DNA of 64,000 nucleotides from NCBI GenBank assembly GCA_012295275.1, contig CM022677.1, positions 23,850,735-23,914,734 of the forward strand, given 5' to 3'. The stretch is from Chrysomallon squamiferum. Its lineage: Eukaryota > Mollusca > Gastropoda > Neomphalida > Peltospiridae. The translations under genes were made by a program, and so were the position numbers. Positions 38,839-62,091 of this stretch are shown here, in pieces. The notes below the pieces were generated by a model. The model made no database searches and had not been told where the DNA came from. It was given only the letters and a program-made list of their open reading frames with translations. Each line of letters starts with the position of its first letter. Positions within the stretch are counted from its first letter, which is position 1.

Positions 38839-39047
38839 AATAGATAAATAAATAAAAATAAATTTATAAGCAAAAATTATCTAACATAATTATATGCTTC
38901 ATAAAGATTGATATTAATGATGAAATTCTTCTTGTTCAGTGACGCTGGTACAACTTTTTTCGTCAGTATTGTGCAGACAAGAATAACATTGACAACAATA
39001 TTTATTAGTCTAGATTAGACTTGTTTTGTAGTCTGTTATTACCTCAT
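18329..39047 (-). CDS. Gene B: type I membrane protein with 20 TSP1 domains (complete)
   Basis: This is the gene span; exons are listed separately. The model joins a proposed 5-nt start exon, a 59-nt signal exon, 19 TSP1 exons (one with two domains), a transmembrane exon and a tail exon. Total coding length is 3996 nt with the stop (about 1331 aa), in frame throughout. Domain order is SSL SSL L SSL SSL S LLLLLL, the same as gene C. Domain oddities: domain 2 lacks the tryptophans, 4 and 5 share one exon, 7 lacks C3 and C4, 17 lacks C2 and C6. The 72-residue tail is basic and serine-rich. The predicted site is the plasma membrane with the TSR rod outside; the ligand is unknown. The head-to-head neighbour is gene C. 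Confidence 0.85.
18600..19260. other. Last intron of gene B
   Basis: AT-rich with TATC/TA repeats at about 18860-18960. No exon was seen. Confidence 0.6.
19269..19371 (-). CDS. Gene B transmembrane exon
   Basis: The 103-nt exon is entered in phase 1 and left in phase 2. It encodes a short polar linker, then IILIANALVVVVLVTACYIY, a clear single-pass helix. The gene C equivalent also has exactly 103 nt and the same phases. It is the only membrane segment after the signal peptide. Confidence 0.85.
19460..20360. other. Intron: imperfect repeats with (TA)n
   Basis: Several loose copies of AATAAATAAATATATCAAAATCGTAAT-like text and TGTGTTTGGGAATACAT lie between 19450 and 20340. No exon was seen. 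Confidence 0.55.
20365..20541 (-). CDS. Gene B exon, TSP1 domain 20 (L-type)
   Basis: The exon encodes 59 aa in phase 1-1. It begins V-D-G-Q-W-S-P-W and carries ACLVSC, SCTNPSPSAGGDDCAG and PCTGDMC. It is the membrane-proximal domain, followed by the transmembrane exon. Confidence 0.87.
20800..21960. repeat. Degenerate minisatellite, split by a DNA element
   Basis: Units such as ATTACAACATATGACAGTTA and CAAAGTATTATAAT recur on both sides of the element at 21030-21733. The array therefore predates the insertion. Confidence 0.7.
21030..21733. mobile_element. Non-autonomous DNA transposon with inverted termini
   Basis: The termini are an inverted repeat: left ATGGTACCTTGACTTACA, right its reverse complement. 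The 704-bp body has no recognisable transposase. It is inserted in a minisatellite within the intron between exons B20 and B19. The superfamily is unassigned. Confidence 0.7.
22030..22206 (-). CDS. Gene B exon, TSP1 domain 19 (L-type)
   Basis: The exon encodes 59 aa in phase 1-1, entered after CTTTCAG. It begins V-N-G-Q-W-T-S-W and carries ACHDIC, TCTNPPPQGDGQYCQG and PCKGQLCG. Length and spacing equal C19. Confidence 0.88.
22440..22795. repeat. (CA)n-rich tract
   Basis: CA/CACACAAACA-rich intron sequence. The His/Thr-rich ORFs are repeat artefacts. Confidence 0.9.
22805..23017 (-). CDS. Gene B exon, TSP1 domain 18 (L-type, N-terminally extended)
   Basis: The exon encodes 71 aa in phase 1-1. 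A G-G-E-G-E-D-A-Q-A-V linker precedes E-G-A-W-S-D-W. Then come KCSARC, RFC, LMCSG and RCADGEC. C18 also has an acidic linker at this position. The donor is taken as CAAT­CAT/GTTTGT at 22803-22804. Confidence 0.8.
23040..23980. other. AT-rich intron with repeated pyrimidine and AAT tracts
   Basis: Loose copies of a unit with TTCCTATATTCTCTGTCAGAA lie at 23090-23530. Imperfect AAT/CAA trinucleotide runs lie at 23680-23945. No exon was seen. Confidence 0.65.
24034..24228 (-). CDS. Gene B exon, TSP1 domain 17 (L-type, lacks C2 and C6)
   Basis: The exon encodes 65 aa in phase 1-1, entered after ACTCTGTAG. It begins V-D-G-A-W-T-T-W and has RFCSNPKPSKGGWPCVG. The CSVTC motif reads VCSVTEGYG and the end reads GLCSSALRIRRLG. 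C2 and C6 are both missing, which are disulfide partners in group 1 TSRs. Confidence 0.82.
24355..24421. repeat. (CT)n microsatellite
   Basis: A pure CT tract in an intron. Confidence 0.95.
24888..25094 (-). CDS. Gene B exon, TSP1 domain 16 (L-type, N-terminally extended)
   Basis: The exon encodes 69 aa in phase 1-1, entered after ATATTCTAG. It begins A-I-T-H-Q-I-G-V-M-P before G-V-W-S-G-W. Then come RCRHTC, RKC, TVCMG and NCRGEKC. C16 also carries an extra N-terminal linker. Confidence 0.8.
25190..25700. repeat. GATGAT/ATAATG-rich low-complexity intron
   Basis: Imperfect GAT/AAT-type repeats produce Met/Ile/Asp-rich ORFs on both strands. No gene support was seen. Confidence 0.8.
25725..25922 (-). 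CDS. Gene B exon, TSP1 domain 15 (L-type)
   Basis: The exon encodes 66 aa in phase 1-1, entered after CATCCAG. It begins V-K-G-H-W-S-R-W and carries DCSVTCSQG, LCNNPVPLHGGKMCIG and CFVYAKC. The N-P-x-P-x-H-G-G-x-M-C pattern matches C15. Confidence 0.87.
26040..26385. repeat. TAC/ACT-rich low-complexity intron
   Basis: Imperfect ACT/CTA trinucleotide sequence gives low-complexity ORFs. Confidence 0.75.
26393..26563 (-). CDS. Gene B exon, TSP1 domain 14 (S-type)
   Basis: The exon encodes 57 aa in phase 1-1, entered after TTCTCAATAG. It begins D-A-W-L-P-W and carries ECSTTCGYG, RTC, QNCVG, VC and ACPG. Its 5' half is duplicated immediately upstream (26605-26730). Confidence 0.87.
26479..26730 (-). 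repeat. Tandem duplication of acceptor plus first half of exon B14
   Basis: Two copies of about 126 bp (26479-26604 and 26605-26730) are about 96% identical where compared. The upstream copy holds an acceptor and about 28 codons of B14, through the CSTTCGYG motif, then runs into intron sequence and a stop. Phase 1 entry is kept but the half-domain has no obvious in-phase donor. It looks like a pseudo-exon with a competing 3' splice site. Confidence 0.85.
26760..27540. other. Intron without recognisable gene
   Basis: Mostly unique AT-rich sequence. A loose repeat with TTCT(T/A)G..GATG..TTCT(G/A)AGAATTTTA lies near 27220-27420. No exon was seen. Confidence 0.55.
27554..27712 (-). CDS. Gene B exon, TSP1 domain 13 (short L-type)
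   Basis: The exon encodes 53 aa in phase 1-1, entered after AAATTTCAG. It begins G-M-W-S-E-W and carries SCRSDC, REC, YECYG and CYNGKCP. The end is L-like while the C3-C4 loop is shortened. A13 and C13 are longer with an N-terminal extension. Confidence 0.85.
27720..28150. other. Intron without recognisable gene
   Basis: AT-rich unique sequence; nothing supported. Confidence 0.55.
28179..28349 (-). CDS. Gene B exon, TSP1 domain 12 (S-type)
   Basis: The exon encodes 57 aa in phase 1-1. It begins G-I-G-G-W-S-P-W and carries RCLVTCGFG, RKC, TPCEG, FC and RPCQG. Six cysteines are present. Confidence 0.87.
28563..28641. repeat. (CT)n microsatellite
   Basis: Pure CT tract in an intron. Confidence 0.95.
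28691..28852 (-). CDS. Gene B exon, TSP1 domain 11 (S-type)
   Basis: The exon encodes 54 aa in phase 1-1 without an internal Met start. It begins G-E-W-S-Q-W and carries RCPKC, RTC, NCVG, WC and RKCPG. The C1-C2 spacing is C-P-K-C, shorter than the usual three residues. Confidence 0.84.
29042..29108. repeat. (CT)n microsatellite
   Basis: Pure CT tract in the intron between exons B11 and B10. Confidence 0.95.
29110..29840. repeat. AT-rich degenerate repeat with ATGATTCAT core
   Basis: The short unit AAAAATGATTCATGTAAT-like recurs many times from about 29215 to 29790. No exon was seen. Confidence 0.65.
29852..30043 (-). CDS. Gene B exon, TSP1 domain 10 (L-type)
   Basis: The exon encodes 64 aa in phase 1-1, entered after TTTCTCAG. 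It begins V-N-G-G-W-G-S-W and carries GCSVTCGMG, RRCDNPKFRSGGADCVG and CQKGKC. It is the closest match to A10. Confidence 0.88.
30050..30955. other. AT-rich intron without recognisable gene
   Basis: A/T-rich sequence with AAAT and TA runs (about 30301-30500). No exon was seen. Confidence 0.6.
30961..31131 (-). CDS. Gene B exon, TSP1 domain 9 (S-type)
   Basis: The exon encodes 57 aa in phase 1-1, entered after TTTCCAG. It begins D-L-E-G-W-S-A-W and carries GCLVTCEIG, RTC, APCYG, KC and DCPG. Six cysteines are present. Confidence 0.87.
31190..32199. repeat. (TAG)n-rich low-complexity block of about 1 kb
   Basis: Imperfect TAG/TAA/TGG trinucleotide sequence reaches the donor of exon B8. ORFs inside are repeat-derived. 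Confidence 0.85.
32200..32367 (-). CDS. Gene B exon, TSP1 domain 8 (S-type)
   Basis: The exon encodes 56 aa in phase 1-1, entered after TTGACAG. It begins D-S-P-W-T-V-W and carries TCPAVCGVG, RRC, QCRG, WC and RTCTG. The donor lies at the edge of the TAG repeat block. Confidence 0.86.
32395..33300. other. Intron with (CAT)n and (ATT)n tracts
   Basis: (CAT)n lies at about 32400-32436. (ATT)n lies at about 32471-32518, 33110-33175 and 33239-33280. The intervening sequence shows no exon. Confidence 0.7.
33308..33505 (-). CDS. Gene B exon, TSP1 domain 7 (L-type, lacks C3 and C4)
   Basis: The exon encodes 66 aa in phase 1-1, entered after TTATTTCAG. It begins G-D-R-I-W-S-D-W and carries MCSATCDSG and VCKESKC. 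Where paralogues have R-x-C-x-N-P and G-G-x-x-C-x-G, it reads RRDYREPNFEGTKMN. Both C3 and C4 are absent, the partners of one group 1 TSR disulfide. Confidence 0.83.
33600..34080. repeat. Intron with degenerate short repeats
   Basis: Loose repeats with AACATAGAATTAGAA and TTGATTAA lie at about 33800-34050. No exon was seen. Confidence 0.55.
34085..34267 (-). CDS. Gene B exon, TSP1 domain 6 (L-type)
   Basis: The exon encodes 61 aa in phase 1-1, entered after GTGTTTTAG. It begins V-H-G-S-W-S-T-W and carries RCQENC, ECSNPTPQYGGRMCVG and NCEGDSC. C6 ends in a similar CEGDSC. Confidence 0.88.
34480..34850. repeat. CATA/CACA-rich tract
   Basis: ACACATACA, CATA and CA runs at about 34480-34790; repeat-derived ORFs only. 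Confidence 0.85.
34880..35233 (-). CDS. Gene B exon, fused TSP1 domains 4 and 5 (S+S)
   Basis: The exon encodes 118 aa in phase 1-1 and is the only two-domain exon in the window. Domain 4: E-F-G-E-W-S-S-W, TCEKNC, RTC, QCNG, YC, KC. Domain 5 follows within a few residues (Y-P-L-G-G-W-T-F-W), then GCHAMCG, DC, YCLG, PC, PCPG. Genes A, C and all other junctions have an intron here, so an intron was probably lost precisely in B. The coding sequence is visibly more GC-rich than neighbouring exons. Confidence 0.88.
35240..35900. other. AT-rich intron with (CT)n at 35775-35860
   Basis: Poly-A, poly-T and TTA runs are followed by a CT microsatellite. No exon was seen. Confidence 0.75.
35907..36083 (-). 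CDS. Gene B exon, TSP1 domain 3 (L-type)
   Basis: The exon encodes 59 aa in phase 1-1 without an internal Met start at its beginning. It begins A-D-G-G-W-S-H-W and carries PCLRNC, RTCTFPAPYLGKPCVG and KCLGDSC. Six cysteines are present. Confidence 0.86.
36468..36632 (-). CDS. Gene B exon, TSP1 domain 2 (S-type, tryptophan motif lost)
   Basis: The exon encodes 55 aa in phase 1-1; acceptor TTTACGGACAG, donor CCTT/GTAAGT. It has ACSVTCGLG, RKC, SCEEP, QC and MPCP. The N-terminal W-x-x-W stretch is replaced by E-S-Q-M-L-V-P-K-L-V-Y. An alternative upstream acceptor restoring tryptophans was not seen. Confidence 0.76.
36720..37510. other. Intron with (ATT)n and CA-rich tracts
   Basis: (ATT)n lies at about 36727-36910 and CA-rich stretches at about 37147-37485. 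No exon was seen. Confidence 0.75.
37525..37695 (-). CDS. Gene B exon, TSP1 domain 1 (S-type)
   Basis: The exon encodes 57 aa in phase 1-1 with no internal Met. It begins V-T-A-E-W-T-S-W and carries ICHNC, LC, PCKS, KC and ECQ. C1 and C2 are only three apart, as at B11. It follows the signal exon directly. Confidence 0.84.
37760..38035. repeat. (AAT)n/(CAA) low-complexity block
   Basis: Long AAT runs with AACA interruptions; Asn/Ile-rich ORFs are artefacts. Confidence 0.9.
38040..38585. other. First intron of gene B after the signal exon
   Basis: Unique AT-rich sequence; no exon or element recognised. Confidence 0.5.
38593..38651 (-). CDS. Gene B signal-peptide exon
   Basis: The 59-nt exon lies between a TATTTCAG acceptor and an AGTG/GTAAGT donor. 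It encodes W-K-A-V-Q-F-I-L-I-I-S-A-L-S in phase 1 exit, aligned with M-K-I-F-L-Y-I-L in C. The start codon expected at this place is absent (TGG). The only open reading enters in phase 2 and gives Y-F-V-N-S before the W. The ATG must come from an upstream exon, or an unspliced start at 38731 is used. Confidence 0.6.
39043..39047 (-). CDS. Gene B proposed start exon end (ATG-AG split codon)
   Basis: Minus-strand ATGAG/GTAATA provides an ATG and a phase 2 donor. Joined to the signal exon it gives M-S-Y-F-V-N-S-W-K and keeps the full gene B frame. This is a model only; non-coding sequence of the exon would lie above 39047. Confidence 0.35.
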
Positions 39048-39049
39048 AT

Positions 39050-40244
39050 TATTATCTTGATTCTGACAAAATTAATTTATAAAACTGAAATTTTATAAAT
39101 GAAAAAAAGTTGAGATGTGATCTTAATGCTATCGTCTGACGTTTCGAAAACATGGCGAAATCACTTGACATCACGTGATACATCAAAGCAACGTTGTTCC
39201 TTAGTTACGGTTACTCGATGGATTATTTTCAATTATAACTACGTTTTTTAATTTATGATTTACAAAAAAGCTATAGGAGATGAAATCAGAAACGTATCCT
39301 AGTTGCTGGTTCTTTGGGGGGGGGTTGTTTGTTTTGTGTTTTTTTTTGGGGGTATACACAAATGTATTAGTCTTACCTTTATTTTAATTTTTTGGATAGT
39401 TATTAGTAAATTATTTTTCAAACTAATGCATGCAGGAACACAAACAAATATATATCAAAATCATAAAAAGGAGGTTACTTTAAATAAATCCGAACAGATA
39501 TACGTACTAGATCTGACTTGGCTACACTCATGACTATAGCTATAAACAAAATTACTGATGTTTATAAAAGTAATAATTTTAAAAAAAATGTAGCTTTTCT
39601 TTTGTTATTTGTTATTACCAAATGTTTTATCGTTCATTATAAGTAAGTGTTTTATATGATTTTTTATATATTTTGTTGCGAGCTAAAATAATAAATTGCC
39701 GTTTTGATTTTTGTATCTAACGATAAACGAAATACTGAGACCAATTTAATGGTTTTCTTTCCTGCGAATGTTCGTGACACATAAAACCTACATTATTTTT
39801 TAATTAATTAATTTTATTGTTGCTGTTGTTGTTGTTATTAGTTAATCGTTTTCACTTTCGAGTAAAAGATAAGGTGCGCCCAAAATTTTGAAGCGAATTC
39901 AGTTAAGTGTAAATAGGTCATTATCATGTGTCATTGACAGTATAAGGCCATCTTGTTTATCATAGCGTAAGCGTTGGAATTGTTTACTCATTTTGCACAG
40001 TTATCTTTTACGATTTCTTAAGTTTGAAATCTCAGGGAACAAAAGAAGAAAAAAGAAAAGAAAACGTTGGCACTATATTGTTGGTAAGCTGGGTCAAATG
40101 TTTCTCTGAAACTTGCATGTTTGCGACATTTCAAACGATATTTTAATATTTATTTTGTTATATTATTATAATTTAATTTATTATATGGGCTACTATTTAC
40201 ATTTTAATAATTAAAAACATCACTCGCGTTTATTATTATTATTA

Positions 40245-40287
<43 letters not shown>

Positions 40288-40392
40288 TTTTTTTTTTTTT
40301 TGCTTTTATCTTTAATTGTCGATAGCATGTCCTGATATAGAACTCTTTTTGTTTTTTTATTACAAGACTGCCATTTTTTCAATATCATAATT

Positions 40393-40424
<32 letters not shown>

Positions 40425-40435
40425 TTACTACTACT

Positions 40436-40487
<52 letters not shown>

Positions 40488-40509
40488 TAATAATAATTTG
40501 TTATTTTAG
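39050..40509. promoter_or_regulatory. Head-to-head intergenic region of genes B and C
   Basis: About 1.5 kb lies between the proposed first exons. On the B side, 39133-39157 carries an element shared with the gene D upstream region, next to TCACGTGA (39172-39179). On the C side a strong donor TTG/GTAAGC ends at 40083, suggesting a 5'UTR exon above it. The remainder has (ATT)n, (ACT)n and (AAT)n at about 40225-40485. Nothing coding was seen. Confidence 0.45.
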
Positions 40510-40532
40510 ATATTCTTAAAAAACTAGAACAG

Positions 40533-58133
<17,601 letters not shown>

Positions 58134-58270
58134 CAAGTAGCAGCAGTGATTGGTCTAAAAAGCCAAGGACGTCGTGGAAGGCGCTAGGACTGGACGGCGG
58201 ATGGTAGACGTTGTCACTCCTGTTGTAGATGACCGAAGGGTTTCTACGTGGGCTGAACCAGTGTATTAAT
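58134..58270 (+). other. Gene C 3' untranslated region, proximal part
   Basis: Sequence after the stop is relatively GC-rich and unique before the minisatellite. The 3' end of the transcript is not determined. Confidence 0.5.
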
Positions 58271-59110
58271 AATCTGATATTATGTTTCAGTCTGAAAAAT
58301 ACTAATCCGATATTACATGCTATGTAGTTTAATTTAATGTAGTGTTAAGCTGATATTATGTGTAAGTCTGCTACAGCATTATTCTAATACTGTTATAGCA
58401 CTAATTTGATACTACATTTCAGCCCTTTATAGTATTAAAATGTTTAAGATCAAACAATGAAACGAATATAATATTTAATTAATATTATGGATTATTGTAT
58501 AACACTTTCAGTACTAAACTGATACTACGTTTTAGTATGAACAGCAGTTGCAATATTAACACCACGTTTATTCAGTATAACAGTTGTATTAATCTAATGC
58601 TACGTTTTAGTCTATATAACAGCTGTAATACTAATTTAATGCTACGTTTTAATCTATAACAGCTGTAACATTAATCTAATACTACGTTTTACTCTGTACG
58701 ACAGATGTAATATTAATCTAATACTACGTATTAATCTATAACAGCTGTAATATTAATCTAATGCTAGCTTTAATCAGTATAACAGCTGTAATATTAATCG
58801 AATACTACGTTTTAATCTGTAAAACAACTGTAATATTAGTCTAATACTACGTTTTACTCTATAACAGCTATAATATTAATCTAATACTGCGTTTATATCT
58901 CTGTAACAGCTGTAATATTAATCTGATACTACGTTTTAATGTATAACAGTTATAACATTAATCTAATGCTACGTTTTAATCTGTATAACAGCTGTAATAT
59001 TAATCGAATACTACGTTTTAATCTGTAAAACAGCTGTAATCTTAATGTGATGCTGTTTTAATCTGTAGAACAGCTGTAATATTAATCTAATACTAGGTTT
59101 TAATCTGTAT
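58270..59110. repeat. Minisatellite of about 20 units, 40-60 bp
   Basis: Degenerate units contain AATCTAATACTACGTTTTAA and TCTGTATAACAGCTGTAATA. They lie just 3' of gene C, possibly in its 3'UTR. Confidence 0.85.
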
Positions 59111-59114
59111 AAAG

Positions 59115-60120
59115 ATACAGAATTAAACTACCCACGAGAACCCGCCGTGAGAGTAAGAAGCACAAATTGAGCAGATCAGTCACAACACAGTGTGATCGAA
59201 TGTGAGGAAAGACTGCTTAGTTATTAGATAAAAACTGTGAGAAATATTCTGTGATACACCCTGATTAGAAGGGTAACCTTTTAGATATAACACAGGTAAT
59301 ATACGGGATTTGGGAAATTTTTTATTTTTTATTTATTTATTTATTTATTCAAACGATAAACCGTTGAAGCATGGAATGAAGAGGATTCAAAATATTTGTA
59401 AACAAAAAATGAAATAAAAAATACCAACAAATCTTCGCATTTTCTTTTTTTTTTTTATTTTTTTTTCTGTTTCTTTCTTAATTTTTTTTTTTTTTTTTTT
59501 TTTTTTCGGTCTCTGAAAATTTTAACTAAAAAATAATGTAAAATTTTGTGTATGTCCTATAAATCATTCCTGTAAATTAATTACAAGTAGGTTCAAATCA
59601 TGAATTTTCTGTTGCCATAGAGTTGCAAAAAGTCACTCTTACGTTGATGGAAATTCGCTGAAAGTGGCCACAACCGATCAATGGCAATCAGAATAACTTA
59701 ACAGTACCCAGAGGTATGGTTTCAGATTTCTCCACATTCCAAAAATCGATGTCTGCGATTTATACGTTCACAAGACGTAGGTACATGTTTACACCGAGAA
59801 AGTTGGTTATCATTCAACATGGCGAATTACTGATAATTAATAATGAAGTATTTTCGCATCATTATTATCATTCCTTAATGGATTCAAAATTTTATAATCC
59901 TAAGACCTTTAACTACAGTAAAAGTGCTGTTCTGTGCTTATGGAGTGAATTAGATTTTTACGTAAAACTTGAAAGATTTATAGGATGGATAGTAAACAGT
60001 ATCAGTGTATAGTGAAAGAAGCTTTATTTCTTTCAAACATTAAAAATCAATCAACAAAAAATAAAATTAAATAATAATAATAATAATAATAATAATATAG
60101 AAATTAAAAATAAACAACCA
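59115..60120. other. Intergenic region between genes C and D
   Basis: Contains poly-T tracts (about 59445-59507) and AAT runs. An open frame at 59716-60012 has no recognisable domain and is not called as a gene. Confidence 0.5.
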
Positions 60121-60564
60121 TGGATATTTACTTCCGGTATCGAACACGAGGCCGTGACGTAAAACGCCATGTTTTCGATAACGTCAGACGCTAATGATGT
60201 CAGCTGTTCATTTTACGACCAAAAGAACAAGAAAATCTACTTGGATTATTACAAACCTTTCGGTTTTTAAACAATGGAAGCGTTTCACCATTAAATTGAA
60301 TAAATGAATAATATCAAGTATCAGTTAAGGATGATTACCTTATCAGTGCATAAAGACCAGAGAACTGAGGAGGTAGGCATTATTATTATTATTATTATTT
60401 ATTTTGTTTTGTTGTAAAGGAATACACTTTCCAACTGTTTTGGAAACTGTTAAATAGAAACATCAATTTGCATTAAATAATAAGAAACAAATAAAAAATA
60501 ACGTAATAAGATATAATGATTGACTTACCTTTTTTTTTTTTTTTTTATCTGTTTCTTTAGCATT
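60120..60564 (+). promoter_or_regulatory. Gene D 5' region with shared promoter element
   Basis: At 60165-60190 lies an element that starts CGCCATGTTTTCGA and ends AACGTCAGACG. It is shared with the gene B upstream region in the same orientation relative to transcription. CTTCCGGTA (60131-60139) is also found upstream of gene A, and GTGACGT (60154-60160) is CRE-like. A donor-like GAG/GTAGGC at 60373 and a TTTCTTTAG acceptor at 60552-60560 suggest a non-coding first exon. Confidence 0.5.
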
Positions 60565-60607
60565 ATGAAGATTCTTGAATGGACCTTATTTATCTTTGCT
60601 GTCAATG
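60565..60607 (+). CDS. Gene D first coding exon, signal peptide
   Basis: M-K-I-L-E-W-T-L-F-I-F-A-V-N with phase 1 donor AATG/GTAAGT. The acceptor TTTCTTTAG sits 4 bases before the ATG, the same arrangement as gene C (M-K-I start). Confidence 0.78.
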
Positions 60608-60680
60608 GTAAGTAATTATTATCGTTATTATTATTTTTTTCAATATAGTTTGCCAAGCAAAAAAAAGAGAAAGAAATAAT

Positions 60681-60750
<70 letters not shown>

Positions 60751-61242
60751 TAAAAATGATTATAAAACTATTTGGTTGAGTGGATATGTTTACTTTATCA
60801 AATGATTATATTTCAGTCATAAATAAAAAAAAAATAATTTTGATCGACCAAATGATTATATTTTGATCGACCCGCTAACAACGTTACATCTCCGTTGCTA
60901 TGCTGATGACGTCATGTAAATAAAAATGTAAATACATCCTAGAAAAAGAAAAAAGATAGTTCCTACTTGAGTCGTTATCAGCAGAAGCGAGTGACAAAGT
61001 TAAAGGGAAACAAGAAAAGAGCAAAACCAAATTGTAGCCTTCGATTATAAGAAGTAATTTAGGAAGGAAGAGTAATGAAAAATATGTATCTACCTGTTTG
61101 TCTTTCTATCTGTTCGTCTCTGTTCGTTTGTCTGATTCTGTCAGTCCATCAGTCCATCTATTTATCAACCCATCTACCTATTTGTCTGTCTCTCTGTCTA
61201 TTTACCTTCCTACTTACCTACCTCTTTGTTTAGGTGTCTGTT

Positions 61243-61329
<87 letters not shown>

Positions 61330-62037
61330 ATTTACTTGTTTTAGTGAACGGTGAGCAGTGGTCTATGTGGATACAAGACAAAATCAGGAACTGTCCAAAA
61401 ATGTGTCACTTAGGATTTTTTGTGCAGCCCTACAGAAGATTTTGTTCGCAGGAGACGTGTAGCGGAAGTGCCATTAAGCACGTGTTAGAGTTTTGTCCCA
61501 TTCCAGAAATCTGTCAAGGCAAATCACTTAACAATCTCTCTCTATATATATATGTATGTGTATATGTATGCATGTTTGTACACGTATGTATTTAAGGATT
61601 TGAATAGTGTAGTATGTACGTCTGATTGGGCTCTGGACATAGACAATATTCCGTTCCGCACTGGTACAGGAGGACAAAGTCCAATCACGACCTCACAAAC
61701 CCCGTCAGATGTCGCTGACGAGACTCGAACGTGAGGCACCCATTCACCCGTACATCGAGGGCATCGAGACCACATGTATGTATGTATGTATATATGTACG
61801 CAGAAAGGTATATGCGTGCGTATGTATGTGTGCTTGTAAGTATGAGTTTGTGTGTGTATGTATGTGTATGGATCTATGTACGTGTGTATGTATGTATATA
61901 TGTGTGTTTGTATGTATGTATGTATGTATGTATGTATCTGTGTACGGATGGATTGAATAGATGGAGGAATGTATGTATGCATGCAATTAGGTAGGTAGGA
62001 AGCTAAGTCTGACAGTTATGTGTGTGTGTGTGTGTGA

Positions 62038-62091
<54 letters not shown>

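Noticed and set aside
59716-60012. 98-residue plus-strand ORF between genes C and D
   Set aside because: No recognisable domain, no splice or homology support, and AT-rich composition; could be chance.
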